Below are positions 26,249-35,778 of a DNA stretch of 64,000 nt, in pieces (the first letter of the stretch is position 1; each line of letters starts with the position of its first letter). Where the stretch lies: NCBI GenBank assembly GCA_026398875.1, contig JAPLSB010000019.1, positions 434,001 to 498,000 on the forward strand, written 5' to 3'. Source of the DNA: Gammaproteobacteria bacterium. GTDB taxonomy: Bacteria; Pseudomonadota; Gammaproteobacteria; Nevskiales; Nevskiaceae. A program made the position numbers and the translations under genes. The notes beneath the pieces were generated by a model. That model saw only the letters and a list, made by a program, of their open reading frames with translations, was not told the origin of the DNA and ran no database searches.

Positions 26249-27043
26249 CTATAGCGATGCCAGCAGCGGAGGCAGCAAGCGTGCCAGCCGTACCGCCCAT
26301 TGCTGCTGACCGGCACTGTCGGCGATCAGATCCTGACGAATCTCCAGTTCGACGTGTGGCAGGCCGCGCCGTTCGCCGTGCTCGGGGATCGTCCAGTCGG
26401 TCTGATCGGACAGATCGTAGGGCTCGTTGTAACCGACCACGAGATCGCCATCGGTCTCCAGTGCTCGGCCGAGCGCCGTGGCGAGGCGCGGGTCGCGGTT
26501 GTACAGCACGCCGACCTGCCAGGGCCTGCGGCGTCCGTCCCGGATCGGCGTGAAGCTGTGAATCGCAACCAGCGCGCTCGGCGTGCCCCGGCGAGCGCGG
26601 TCATCCAGCAGCGCGGCAATGGCCGCGTGATACGGCTCGAAGATGTCGCGTGCACGCCGTGCAGCGTCGGTCGAATTTACCGATGCATTGCCGGGAATCA
26701 CCGTGCCGTCACTGACAGTGACGATCGACTGATCGCTGTGCAGCGGCCGGTTGCAGTCGATCACCAGACGCGAGTAGCGCTGCATCAGCAGCGCGGCATC
26801 GAGCAGGGCCGACAGCCGCAAGGCCACTTCGGCGGCACCGAGGTCCCACGCGATATGACGGCGCAACTCGGGCGCCGACAAGCCGAGGTCGGCAAGCTGC
26901 CGTGGCACCGCGCAACTGGCGTGGTCGACGAGCAGCACGTAGGGCGATGTGCCGGACGCACGCAAGACCCAGACGGGCGATGACTTGTCGGCGGCCAGCA
27001 GAGAGGGTGAAGACTGCGAGTCGGAATGTGCCGAGAGCGCCAT
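26249..27043 (-). CDS. N-formylglutamate amidohydrolase family protein
   Basis: A 264-residue zinc amidohydrolase-like protein. Family blocks are LLVDHASCAVPRQLADLGL, HIAWDLGAAEVA, SRLVIDCNRP, AIHSFTPIRDGRRRPW and LPHVELEIRQDLI. No other histidine-degradation genes are near, so hydrolysis of N-formylglutamate is not assured; many stand-alone members have unknown acyl-amino-acid substrates. It is the first of a two-gene unit with the transglutaminase-like gene. Confidence 0.88.
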   Translation of the reverse strand: MALSAHSDSQSSPSLLAADKSSPVWVLRASGTSPYVLLVDHASCAVPRQLADLGLSAPELRRHIAWDLGAAEVALRLSALLDAALLMQRYSRLVIDCNRPLHSDQSIVTVSDGTVIPGNASVNSTDAARRARDIFEPYHAAIAALLDDRARRGTPSALVAIHSFTPIRDGRRRPWQVGVLYNRDPRLATALGRALETDGDLVVGYNEPYDLSDQTDWTIPEHGERRGLPHVELEIRQDLIADSAGQQQWAVRLARLLPPLLASL

Positions 27044-27094
27044 GATGTCGGGTCTCGGACTTCAATGAAGCCGCCGGGTGGCGGACTTCGTAAA

Positions 27095-27171
27095 TGGTCG
27101 GGGCGACAGGATTCGAACCTACGACCTCTTGCTCCCGAAGCAAGCGCTCTACCAAGCTGAGCTACGCCCCG
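27095..27171 (-). tRNA. tRNA-Pro (anticodon CGG)
   Basis: A 77-base cloverleaf including encoded CCA. The acceptor stem pairs CGGGGCG with CGCCCCG, the anticodon stem pairs CTTGC with GCAAG around loop TTCGGGA, giving anticodon CGG, and the T-loop is GTTCGAATC. The sequence closely matches bacterial proline tRNAs. It lies alone between the amidohydrolase and ispB genes. Confidence 0.96.
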
Positions 27172-27195
27172 CAAACTGCGGATTTGTTGCTGAAT

Positions 27196-28260
27196 CTAGC
27201 TGTCTCGCCGAAGGCAGAAAGCAACCAGTTCCATGAGCGCCTGTTTGTGCGGAGTTTCGGGCAAACCCTGCAACGCTGCGGTCGCCGAGACGCTGTACTG
27301 CCCGGCGAGGGCGCGACTATACGGGATCGCTCCAGTCGCTTCAACCGTTTCCAGCACATCATTGATACGGTCAACGCGACCATTGGAAATGGCATCACGA
27401 ATCAGCGCGCGCTGCGCTTCCGTGCCCTTCTGCATCGCGTACAGCAGTGGCAGCGTCGGCTTGCCTTCGGCGAGATCGGTGCCCAGATTCTTGCCGCTGA
27501 CTTCGGGGTCGGCGGTGTAATCGAGCAGGTCGTCGATCAGCTGATAGGTCATGCCGAAGTCATGCCCGAACTGGCCGTAAATGGCCTGCTGCTCCGGCGG
27601 CAGATCGGCGGCAATGGCGCCGAGCGTGGCCGCCGCACGGAACAGCTGTGCGGTCTTCAGCTCGATCACGCGCAGGTAGCGCGCTTCGGTGATGTCCGGG
27701 TCGTTGCAGTTCATCAACTGCAGCACTTCACCTTCGGCAATCGCGTTGGTGGTGTCGGCCATCGTCTGCATCACCGCCATCCGCTCGCTTTCGACCATCA
27801 GCTGGAAGCTGCGCGAGTACAGGAAGTCGCCCGACAGCACCGCACCGGCGTTGCCCCAGACGGCGTTGGCGGTCTTGCGGCCGCGGCGGCGATCGGAATG
27901 GTCGACGACATCGTCGTGCAGCAGCGTCGCCGTGTGGATGAACTCGATCACCACCGCCAGCAGGTTCGGCAGTTCGCCCCGGGCACCGAGCGCGCGTGCC
28001 ACCAGCAGCAGCAGCGCCGGACGCAGGCGCTTGCCACCGGCCGCGATGATGTAGCCACCGATCTCGTTGATCAGCGGCACTTCGGACGCGAGACGCCGGC
28101 GAATCAAGGCATCGACGGCACGCATGTCCTCGTCGACTGGTGCCAGCAGCGCCGCCAGTTCAGCGGAGCGTCCCTTGCCCGGCGTCAGCTTGGGGGCGGC
28201 GGCGGCCACGGCGGCGAGGTTGCCGGCGGAAAACACGGAATCCACGGAATTGATGGTCAA
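27196..28260 (-). CDS. ispB: Octaprenyl (polyprenyl) diphosphate synthase
   Basis: A 354-residue all-trans polyprenyl synthase that makes the ubiquinone side chain. Asp-rich motifs are LLHDDVVD (DDxxD type) and LIDDLLDY, with GGKRLRP for substrate phosphate binding and GKNLGTDLAEGKPTLPLLYA near the C-terminal part. The DDxxD-type first motif and length separate it from CrtE, which is upstream in the photosynthesis cluster. The N-terminal ~35 residues are Ala-rich and not conserved, so the start may be farther downstream. Confidence 0.93.
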   Translation of the reverse strand: MTINSVDSVFSAGNLAAVAAAAPKLTPGKGRSAELAALLAPVDEDMRAVDALIRRRLASEVPLINEIGGYIIAAGGKRLRPALLLLVARALGARGELPNLLAVVIEFIHTATLLHDDVVDHSDRRRGRKTANAVWGNAGAVLSGDFLYSRSFQLMVESERMAVMQTMADTTNAIAEGEVLQLMNCNDPDITEARYLRVIELKTAQLFRAAATLGAIAADLPPEQQAIYGQFGHDFGMTYQLIDDLLDYTADPEVSGKNLGTDLAEGKPTLPLLYAMQKGTEAQRALIRDAISNGRVDRINDVLETVEATGAIPYSRALAGQYSVSATAALQGLPETPHKQALMELVAFCLRRDS

Positions 28261-28369
28261 GGAGATGGCAATCTGGAAGCGGTGCGCCGGCGTGAAGCCG
28301 GCTGACCGGAGCCGCGCAAGGACGATGCCGGATTCTATCAGCCTGAAAACGGCACCACCGGTACCGCGC

Positions 28370-29605
28370 TCAGACGCCGGCTTCCGCCACCAGATCCTTC
28401 ATCGGCACGGCCTCGTCGGCCAGGCGCGCCGGTGCCAGCGCCACACGCGCGGCCACCAGCTTCTTCATCAGGCCGAAGTCGCGCAACTGGCTGACCGCGT
28501 CGGCAGCGATGACCTTGCCCTGCTTCAGATAGAACGCCGAAAACGAGCGATTGGCAGTGGATCCGCGCACCACCAGCTGGTCGTAGCCGCTGGACAGGCC
28601 GCACATCTGCAGCTTCAGCTCGTACTGGTCCGACCAGAACCACGGCAGCTCGTCGTAGGCCTTGGGCTGGCCCATGATCGCGCGGGCCGCGTGACGCGCC
28701 TGCTCCATCGCATTCGGCACCGACTCCAGCCGCACGCGGCCACCGAGCATCGCGCTCGGGCGATTGGCGCAGTCGCCGGCCGACCAGATGTCCGGGTCCG
28801 AGGTCTGGCCGTACTCGTCGACGACGATGCCGTTGTCGACAGCAAGTCCTGCAGCAGCGGCCAGCTCGCAGTTCGGAATCAGCCCGATGCCGACGATCAC
28901 GGCATCGGCATCGATGGTGCTGCCGTCGACGAGACGCACGCCGCTGACCGCGCCATCACCGACCAGCGCGGCGATCTGCACGCCGAGCTTGATGTCGACA
29001 CCTTCCTCTCGGTGCACGCGCGTGTAGAACTCGGAAATCTCGGGTGCGGTGACGCGCGCGAGCACGCGCGGTGCCGATTCCAGCACGGTGACCTTCAGGC
29101 CCTTCTTGACCGCGACCGCCGCGATCTCCAGCCCGATGTAACCGCCGCCGATGATGACCAGGCTGCGGCCTTCGACCAGCTGCTCACGGATCGCGGCGGC
29201 ATCGGCCACCGACCGCAGCGACAGCACGTTGCCCAGATCGGCACCGGGAATCGGCAGCGGGCGGGCCCGGCCGCCCGTGGTCAGCGCCAGCTTCGTGTAC
29301 GCGACGACCTGACCATCGGACAGCGTGACGGTCTTCGCGGCGCGATCGATCGCGGTGGCCGATACGCCACCGAGGAACTCGATGTTGTTCTTTTCGTGCA
29401 CAGCGGCCGAGCGGATCGGCAGCTGGTCCGAGGTGATGGCGCCGGTCAGGTAGCCCTTCGACAGCGGCGGGCGCTTGTACGGCAGTTCCGCCTCGTCGCC
29501 CACCATCAGCACGCGCCCTGCGAAACCCAGGGTGCGCAATTCGGCTGCGAACTCGCTGCCGGCCTGGCCGGCGCCGACGATCACCACGGTCGAATCGGCA
29601 GTCAT
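28370..29605 (-). CDS. FAD-dependent ferredoxin reductase (putidaredoxin reductase type)
   Basis: A 411-residue two-dinucleotide flavoprotein. VVIVGAGQAGSEFAAELR near residue 8 binds FAD, LVIIGGGYIGLEIAAVA (about 145-160) binds NAD(P)H, and DIWSAGDCANRP is the C-terminal FAD motif. LPYKRPPLSKGYL is typical of reductases that feed P450s and Rieske oxygenases through a ferredoxin or rubredoxin. No electron carrier is adjacent; the rubredoxin at 58.8 kb is a candidate partner only by inference. Confidence 0.9.
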   Translation of the reverse strand: MTADSTVVIVGAGQAGSEFAAELRTLGFAGRVLMVGDEAELPYKRPPLSKGYLTGAITSDQLPIRSAAVHEKNNIEFLGGVSATAIDRAAKTVTLSDGQVVAYTKLALTTGGRARPLPIPGADLGNVLSLRSVADAAAIREQLVEGRSLVIIGGGYIGLEIAAVAVKKGLKVTVLESAPRVLARVTAPEISEFYTRVHREEGVDIKLGVQIAALVGDGAVSGVRLVDGSTIDADAVIVGIGLIPNCELAAAAGLAVDNGIVVDEYGQTSDPDIWSAGDCANRPSAMLGGRVRLESVPNAMEQARHAARAIMGQPKAYDELPWFWSDQYELKLQMCGLSSGYDQLVVRGSTANRSFSAFYLKQGKVIAADAVSQLRDFGLMKKLVAARVALAPARLADEAVPMKDLVAEAGV

Positions 29606-29751
29606 CGGGCAGCTCCGAACGGGCTGCGGGCGGAAGCGGCTGCGTCTGATTTCATCGGGCGATCACGGTCGTTGGAGGCGGCGCGCATGGTAGCAACCCG
29701 ATCGAGCTGGCGCCCCGTCCGATCAGGCGAGGACGCCAGCCCGGCCACGCA

Positions 29752-32247
29752 TCAGAACTGGTAGCGCAGGAAGAAGCCGATGTTGTCGCGGTCGCGAATC
29801 AGGTTGTTCGCACCGCCGCGCGTGTACATGTTGTAGGTGATGGTCAGCGAGGTCGACTTCTCGTAGCGGATCTCGAACAGCGAGTTCAGCTGGATGCGGC
29901 CCTCGACGAAATTGGCACCCGGCCCCGGCGAGTTGTTGTAGACGTCGTGCTGGAAGATGAACAGCGGCTGGATCGAGATGCCCGGCAGCACCGACTCGTA
30001 GCTGATGCGGCCGACCACGCGGTAACCGCCGGCCAGCGAGTGCGCGAACTGGTTGCGCGACGCCTGGAACGGATTGAAGCGCAGGCCGTCGCCGCCGATC
30101 GAGCAGCTCGGGTTGGTCGAGCAGGCCAGACGCGAGCCATCGGCACCCGAGCCATCGGCGCCAGCCGAAGCATGGGTGTACGCCGCGCCCGGACCTTCGA
30201 TCTGCAGCTGATCGAACTTCGGCAGGTTCAGCACATGGGTGGCAGCCACTTCGTAGAGCAGGATGACCTGATCTGCGCCGATCCAGTTTTCGGTACCCGA
30301 CAGCACGCGGGTTGCGCCGAACACGTAGTTCAGCACCTTGCCCGGGATCCAGCCCTGGATATACGAGTTCGGCGCGTTCTCGCCGATCTGGATGCCGCGA
30401 TACGGCGTGATGAAGTTCGGGAACGAGCGCGCCGAACCTGGCACCGAACCGACGACGAGGCTCAAGTTGTCCGGATACGGGTTGTTGCCGTCGGCATCGA
30501 CGAAATTGTTGCTGCCGTACAGGCTGTACTGGTTGCCGCCATCTTCGGTGAAGGCAACGGTGTTCGTCGTGCCGAAGCAGCCGATGGCCTCATCGTGGCA
30601 GCGGCTCAGCGACGGACCGAAGGCTGCGAACGCAAGGTCGACGATCGCCACCTGCAGCGGCAGGTTCGGCCGATACGAGACTTCGCCCTGATAGCTGTAG
30701 TCACCATAGGTGGTGTTGAAGCTGAACCCGATCAGCTTGCGATTCTCCGGATACTCCAGCTGGATGCGCGCGGTATCGAAACCGACGGCATCGGAGATCT
30801 GCATGCCGGGGCGCGGCAGCAGCAGGTTCGCGAACGCGCCGAGGTCACCGCCGATATCGACCGCAGCACCCGGGCTCGCCGTCAGCAGCTGCACGGTGTC
30901 GAGCCCCAGCGAGGTCTGACCCGCCAGCCCCTGCAGCGCAATCGGCAGGTTCGGGCAGGACTGCAGGAATTCGGTGGTATTGCGCGCATCGATGCCAACC
31001 GCCGAGCCTTCCCGACGTGCGCAGCTGGCGTTGGTCGCGTAGGTGCTGACGTACGGCAGCATCGAGTGGTAGTTCATGAAGTAGGCACTGAGCTCGGTGC
31101 CGTTGTTCAGCCACTCGGCGTAGTAGCTCAGCTTGAAGCCGTACTGCCCCTGATCCGATGCCTTGTTGTCGGGCAGGCGCGGGATCGTAAGGCTGGTCGG
31201 CGTGACCGCGGTCAACGGGTTGTCGAGGACGCCGCCGGCCTGCTGGTCGAAGTCATCGGCTGCCGAACCGAAGCTGGCATTGACGAAGTTGCGCAGGTTG
31301 GTGGTGCCGAGGTCGACGAAGCTGTTGAACGTGCCCGGCGTCGGCACTTCGACGACCCGCGACTCGAACTGGTAATAGCCCTCGATCGACACGCCTTCGA
31401 CGATGTTGGTCGACAGCCGCAGCATGTTGACCGGCACGTACAGATCTTCCAGTAGGCCGTTGCCGCTGCGGAAGAACGCGTTGGCGTTGATCGGCTGCGC
31501 CTGGTTGATCGAGTTCAGGATCGCCACCGTCGACTCGCCCCACTGCACGGTCTGACGACCGACGCGGAACTGCAGGTCGCGCTCGCCCGGCAGCGCGACC
31601 GAACCGAAGAAATTGGTATCGAGGAACTGGTAACGAAGGCCGATCTGCTTGCCTTCGTCCTCGTTGCGCGCCTCGCTGAACGCCTGGCCGGGGCCAAACA
31701 CCTGCGGGAAGTAGCGGTTCGACGGGCTGCTGCGCACCGGGCCGGAAATGCCGACCGATGCCGCGTTTTCCGCCGTGATCCGATTCCGGTAACGCGCCTT
31801 GCCGTGATACAGCGCCGGGTCGTAGATCGCGCGACCGCGGTAGAAGAATCCGAAGTCGCCAGACTCGATCTTCAGATCGTGGGTCCAGACGATCGGGCTC
31901 TGGGTCACGTCACCCTGATTGAAGTTCAGGTTGCCGTCATCGAAGTTCATCGACGCAGCACCGGGCGAGCGCCGCAGCTGCTGCGCCGGGTAGATCTGCT
32001 CGCGGTTCAGGCCCTGGCACAGCTGGTACACGCCGGTGCAGACATTAGGGTTGATGTTCGACTTGCCGATCAGCCGCGCGTCCTGCGGCTCGATGCGAAA
32101 TGCCACGCCGGCCACCAGCGTCTGATTCAGAACCGCGCTGAAGTCCTGATCGATGAAGTTGAAATCGAACTCGGTGGCCATTGCCGCAATCGGCGACAGG
32201 CTGCCGGTGAACACGACGGCATAGGCCGCTCGCTTGGCTGCACGCAT
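29752..32247 (-). CDS. DUF1302 family outer-membrane protein
   Basis: An 831-residue protein with a signal peptide (MRAAKRAAYAVVFTGSLSPIAAMA, cleavage about residue 24) and a pattern of alternating beta strands ending in aromatic F at the C-terminus (FFLRYQF), as in outer-membrane barrels. It matches DUF1302, commonly found with DUF1329 proteins in Pseudomonas and Nevskiales near hydrophobic-substrate catabolism. Transport of lipids or steroids is suggested for the family but not proven. No DUF1329 gene lies next to it. GGGAGA precedes ATG 32247. Confidence 0.85.
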   Translation of the reverse strand: MRAAKRAAYAVVFTGSLSPIAAMATEFDFNFIDQDFSAVLNQTLVAGVAFRIEPQDARLIGKSNINPNVCTGVYQLCQGLNREQIYPAQQLRRSPGAASMNFDDGNLNFNQGDVTQSPIVWTHDLKIESGDFGFFYRGRAIYDPALYHGKARYRNRITAENAASVGISGPVRSSPSNRYFPQVFGPGQAFSEARNEDEGKQIGLRYQFLDTNFFGSVALPGERDLQFRVGRQTVQWGESTVAILNSINQAQPINANAFFRSGNGLLEDLYVPVNMLRLSTNIVEGVSIEGYYQFESRVVEVPTPGTFNSFVDLGTTNLRNFVNASFGSAADDFDQQAGGVLDNPLTAVTPTSLTIPRLPDNKASDQGQYGFKLSYYAEWLNNGTELSAYFMNYHSMLPYVSTYATNASCARREGSAVGIDARNTTEFLQSCPNLPIALQGLAGQTSLGLDTVQLLTASPGAAVDIGGDLGAFANLLLPRPGMQISDAVGFDTARIQLEYPENRKLIGFSFNTTYGDYSYQGEVSYRPNLPLQVAIVDLAFAAFGPSLSRCHDEAIGCFGTTNTVAFTEDGGNQYSLYGSNNFVDADGNNPYPDNLSLVVGSVPGSARSFPNFITPYRGIQIGENAPNSYIQGWIPGKVLNYVFGATRVLSGTENWIGADQVILLYEVAATHVLNLPKFDQLQIEGPGAAYTHASAGADGSGADGSRLACSTNPSCSIGGDGLRFNPFQASRNQFAHSLAGGYRVVGRISYESVLPGISIQPLFIFQHDVYNNSPGPGANFVEGRIQLNSLFEIRYEKSTSLTITYNMYTRGGANNLIRDRDNIGFFLRYQF

Positions 32248-32550
32248 TGCATTTCTCCCTTGATGACGTCGTCAATCGCACGCTTCGGTCCGGTTCCGGC
32301 TCATTGACGCGCTGGGCGTCTCGGCCGGCACTCGATGCCGTTCCCACTCCAAGCCGCCGTTGGGGCGACCGCGCATCCTGTCTCGGCAGGATTGCTGAAC
32401 GGTCGGAGAATAAACACCCGTGTCTGAATTTGCAGCGCCGCGCTGCCCAGCGCTCGCACGTCGGTATGCCGCTATCGGGGGATTTTCGTTACCAACCTGA
32501 CGAGGACGTCCGAAAACATCTCCCCAAGCAATATGCGGCTGTCCAGTAAT

Positions 32551-32579
32551 TTGACACGCGTATAACGGTTTACTAGATT
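32551..32579 (+). promoter_or_regulatory. Sigma-70-type promoter of the efflux operon regulator
   Basis: TTGACA (32551-32556), a 17-base spacer, then TAGATT (32574-32579). Expected transcription start falls about at 32586, which is also the ATG of the TetR gene, and no Shine-Dalgarno is visible, so a leaderless mRNA is possible. The remainder of the 338-base gap from 32248 holds only a near-palindrome (ttgatgacgtcgtcaa, ~32260-32275) that could be an operator for the DUF1302 gene. Confidence 0.6.
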
Positions 32580-32585
32580 TGCGCC

Positions 32586-33224
32586 ATGGAGCCGACCGAA
32601 TCCCGCCGTCATGAAGAAAAGGAGCGCCGCCGCGAGGACATCCTCGACGCGGCCGAATCCGTGTTCTCGGCGAAGGGCTTCGATGACGCCAAGATGGACG
32701 ACATCGCGCGCGCCGCCCGCGTGTCACGAGCACTGCTGTACATCTACTTCAAGGACAAGCGGGAACTGCAGTTCGCACTGTGCCTGCGCGGCCTCGACCT
32801 GCTGCGGCAGCGCTTCTCCGAAGCGCGCAGCCGGCATCTGCGGGGGGTCGACCAGATTCGCGCGATCGGCCGCGCCTATGTCGGCTTCGCACAGGAATTC
32901 CCGGTCTATTTCAATGCGCTGGCCCGTTCGGAAGCCCAGCACACCGAACTGGAGAATGCCGACAGCATCTGCCACCGGATGATGATGGCCGGCCAGCTTG
33001 TCCACGCCGAATCGATCGCGGCACTGATGACGGGCCAGAAGGACGGCACCATTCGCCGCGATCTCGGCAACCCGCTGCAGGTGGCGATGACGCTATGGGG
33101 CTTCACTCACGGCGTCGTCCAGCTGGCGATCACCAAAGGCGAGATCTTTGCCCACGAGGGCGTCCCGCCAACCACCTTCCTGAACGACGCCATCGACATG
33201 GCGACGCGCTCGATCGCGAGCTGA
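32586..33224 (+). CDS. TetR/AcrR transcriptional regulator of the RND operon
   Basis: A 212-residue repressor. The N-terminal helix-turn-helix (ILDAAESVFSAKGFDDAKMDDIARAARVSRALLYIYFKDK) covers about residues 18-57; the C-terminal domain is divergent and would bind the inducer. It is followed after 20 bases by tolC, mfp and RND genes, so it probably regulates its own operon, with the efflux substrate as effector. ATG 32586 is the first in frame after the promoter. Confidence 0.9.
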   Translation: MEPTESRRHEEKERRREDILDAAESVFSAKGFDDAKMDDIARAARVSRALLYIYFKDKRELQFALCLRGLDLLRQRFSEARSRHLRGVDQIRAIGRAYVGFAQEFPVYFNALARSEAQHTELENADSICHRMMMAGQLVHAESIAALMTGQKDGTIRRDLGNPLQVAMTLWGFTHGVVQLAITKGEIFAHEGVPPTTFLNDAIDMATRSIAS

Positions 33225-33244
33225 TTTTTCGCCCGGAGACTGAC

Positions 33245-34711
33245 ATGTGTCTAACTAATGGACATAAATCCAAAATTTCCCTGCCGGTTCGAACACGACG
33301 CACCGGCATCAGCGCCGCCGGCCGCGTGCAGCGGCTGCTGCTGGTGCTGGGGCTGTCACTGACGGTAACTGCGCATTCCGATGCCGCGAATGACGCCGAT
33401 CCCCTCGCCACCTACCTGTCCGACGCGCTGGCCAGCAACGCCCTGCTGAAGGCGCAGGACTTCGCGGTCGAAGCTGCCGCACAGGGGCTTGGCGCCGCGC
33501 GTGCGCAGCGCGCGCCGCAGCTGGCGCTGACCGCCCGCTACACGGTGGCCGACGGCGGCCGCGTGATCCGCATCCCGACCGGCGATCTGGTCAACCCGAT
33601 CTACCAGACGCTCAATCAGCTCACTGCCGGCAGCGGCAATCCGACCCAGTTCCCGCAGATCGGCAACAACGACATCAACTTGCTGCGCCGGACCGAGCAG
33701 GACACCCGCCTGACCTTGAGCGCGCCGATCTACGCGCCGCAGATCGCCGAGCAGATCCGCATCCGCGCTGCGGAGTTCGACGGTTCGGTCGCCACCCGCG
33801 AGGCCTTTGCCCGCACGCTGGTCCGCGACGTCAAGACTGCCTACTTCCAGCTGGCCCAGATCCAGGCCGGCATCCGCATCCTCGACGCCAGCCAGATCAC
33901 GCTGGCCGAGAACCGCCGCGTCGCCGAAGCGCTGGTCGCCGCCGGCAAGGCCACGCGCGATCGCGTGCTGCGCGCCGAAGCGGAGTTCCTCGCGATCGAG
34001 CAGCGCCTGCATGCAGCCCGCAATGACGAACGCGCCGCCCGCCGCTACCTGAACCTGCTGCGCAACCGCGACGAAGCCGCAGCCGTCACGGTCGCCGATG
34101 GCGCGCTGTTCGCAACGCCCGACGACCGCGGCAGCCAGGCCACGCGGCCGGAACTGCGCGGACTCGATTCGCGAATCGATGCGGCCGACCACGCGACGAA
34201 GCTGGCCGGATCGAGCCTGCTGCCGACGCTGTCGCTGGTGGCCGACAGCGGCATCCAGGGCACCGGCTACAAGATCGATCGCGACGCCGATGTGTCCACC
34301 GCCTCGCTGGTGCTGAACTGGACCCTGTTCGACTTCGGCGCGCGCCGCGCCGCCGAATCGCAAGCCCGCGCGCAGACCCAGCAATTGCGGGCGACGCGCG
34401 ACGAGGTTCGCCGCCAGCTTGATCTGGCGCGCCTGTCGGCCGACGACAACGCGCTGACTGCCGAACGTTCGCTGCTGACGGCAGAAGCGCGGATCGCCGC
34501 TGCCGAAGAAGGCTTCCGGATTGCCGAGCGCAAGCGCGACGCCGGCCAGCTCAGCCAGATCGAATTCCTCGATGCCGAACGCGCGCAGACCGAAGCCCGG
34601 CTTGGCCTCGCGATCGCCCGCAGCGATTTGCAGAGCGCGCGCGCCGAACAGGAATACACCCGCGCTGCCTACCCCTTGCCCGCCACCCTCGTTTCGAGTG
34701 CCACGCCATGA
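33245..34711 (+). CDS. TolC-family outer-membrane efflux protein
   Basis: A 488-residue outer-membrane channel subunit. A long N-terminal region (MCLTNGHKSKISLPVRTRRTG) precedes a signal-peptide-like segment (LLLVLGLSLTVTAHSDA), so the true start may be later. Long amphipathic helices with heptad-like Ala/Glu/Arg patterns and repeated features (two copies of the TolC half, e.g. RVLRAEAEFLAIEQRL and LDAERAQTEARLG) follow. A longer in-frame reading from 32780 lies inside tetR and is rejected. ATGA overlap joins it to the adaptor gene. Confidence 0.9.
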   Translation: MCLTNGHKSKISLPVRTRRTGISAAGRVQRLLLVLGLSLTVTAHSDAANDADPLATYLSDALASNALLKAQDFAVEAAAQGLGAARAQRAPQLALTARYTVADGGRVIRIPTGDLVNPIYQTLNQLTAGSGNPTQFPQIGNNDINLLRRTEQDTRLTLSAPIYAPQIAEQIRIRAAEFDGSVATREAFARTLVRDVKTAYFQLAQIQAGIRILDASQITLAENRRVAEALVAAGKATRDRVLRAEAEFLAIEQRLHAARNDERAARRYLNLLRNRDEAAAVTVADGALFATPDDRGSQATRPELRGLDSRIDAADHATKLAGSSLLPTLSLVADSGIQGTGYKIDRDADVSTASLVLNWTLFDFGARRAAESQARAQTQQLRATRDEVRRQLDLARLSADDNALTAERSLLTAEARIAAAEEGFRIAERKRDAGQLSQIEFLDAERAQTEARLGLAIARSDLQSARAEQEYTRAAYPLPATLVSSATP

Positions 34712-35778
34712 CCGCTCGCCTCCCGCTGCTGATATCCGTTTCCGCCGCGCTGCTGGCTGGCTGCGGCGCCGACAACAAGATCGATGAAGCCGCCACTGCG
34801 GCACCGCTGCGCGCCGTTCGCGTCGCCGCCGTCAGGAACGGCCCGGCCGAACCGCCGGTGCAGGCCAGCGGTCTGGCATCGAGCCGCGATGAAGCGAAGC
34901 TCGCATTCAAGGTCGGCGGCGTGATTGCCGCGATCGAGGTCCGCGAAGGCGACGAAGTGCGCGCCGGCCAGCGGCTGGCGCGGATCGAGGCGGCCGAGAT
35001 CGATGCATCGGTCGCGCAGGCCCGCGCAGCACTGGCCAAGGCCAGCCGTGACCTGGCCCGTGGCAAGAAATTGTTCGCCGACGATGTCGTGACCCGCGAA
35101 CAGCTCGATGACCTCGGCACGGCGGAAACCGTTGCCCGCGCGCAGCTCGATGCCGCGAGCTTCAACCGCCGCTATGCCGAAATCACCGCGCCGGCCGATG
35201 GCCGCGTGCTGTCACGGCTTGCCGAACCGCGCGAGCTGGTGCAGCCCGGCGCGCCGGTGCTGGTGGTGTCGGCGAGCGGCAGCGGCACGGTGCTCGAGGT
35301 CGGGCTGGCCGATCGCGATGCGCTGCGCGTCAAGGTCGGCGACAGCGCCGAAGTCCGTTTCGATGCCCTGCCCGATCGCGTATTCCCGGCCAAGGTGCAG
35401 GAACTCGCGCGCGCCAGCGATCCACGTACCGGCACCTGGCGCTGCGAACTGGCGGTTGACACCGCCAGCGCCGAACTGCCGGCGTTCAGCGGCCTGATCG
35501 GCCGTGCGCGGATCGTGCCGGCCACCAGCCTGTCAACGCGCCGCAGCTATCTGCCGATCGAGGCCCTGGTCGAGGGTGATCAGGCGAAAGCACGGCTGTA
35601 CCTGTTCGATCCGAAGACCGGCACGGTGAAGAGTGCCGAGCACCGCGTCGCCTTTGTCAGCGGCACCGAGGTCGCCCTTGGCGATGTCCTGCCCGACGGC
35701 ACGCAAGTGGTCACCGATGGCGCGGCGTATCTGCGCGATGGCGAAACCGTGCGGGTGGTGACGGAGACCGCGCCATGA
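34708..35778 (+). CDS. RND efflux periplasmic adaptor (membrane fusion lipoprotein)
   Basis: A 356-residue HlyD/AcrA-type adaptor. The lipobox LLAGC ends near residue 19, so it should be anchored in the inner membrane. The lipoyl half-motifs are KVGGVIAAIEVREGDEVRAGQRLARIE and ITAPADGRVLSRLAEPRELVQPGAPVL, around a short coiled hairpin (AQARAALAKASRDLARGKKLF). It links the TolC channel to the RND pump encoded by the overlapping downstream gene (ATGA at 35775-35778). Confidence 0.93.
   Translation: MTARLPLLISVSAALLAGCGADNKIDEAATAAPLRAVRVAAVRNGPAEPPVQASGLASSRDEAKLAFKVGGVIAAIEVREGDEVRAGQRLARIEAAEIDASVAQARAALAKASRDLARGKKLFADDVVTREQLDDLGTAETVARAQLDAASFNRRYAEITAPADGRVLSRLAEPRELVQPGAPVLVVSASGSGTVLEVGLADRDALRVKVGDSAEVRFDALPDRVFPAKVQELARASDPRTGTWRCELAVDTASAELPAFSGLIGRARIVPATSLSTRRSYLPIEALVEGDQAKARLYLFDPKTGTVKSAEHRVAFVSGTEVALGDVLPDGTQVVTDGAAYLRDGETVRVVTETAP

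Noticed and set aside
32780-33244. N-terminal extension of the TolC-like gene back into tetR
   Set aside because: The region is already coding for the TetR protein; ATG 33245 leaves room for a signal peptide and has GGAG upstream.
33248-33264. TGTC-N9-GACA symmetry at the start of tolC
   Set aside because: Arms of four bases only, inside the coding start; not distinguishable from chance.
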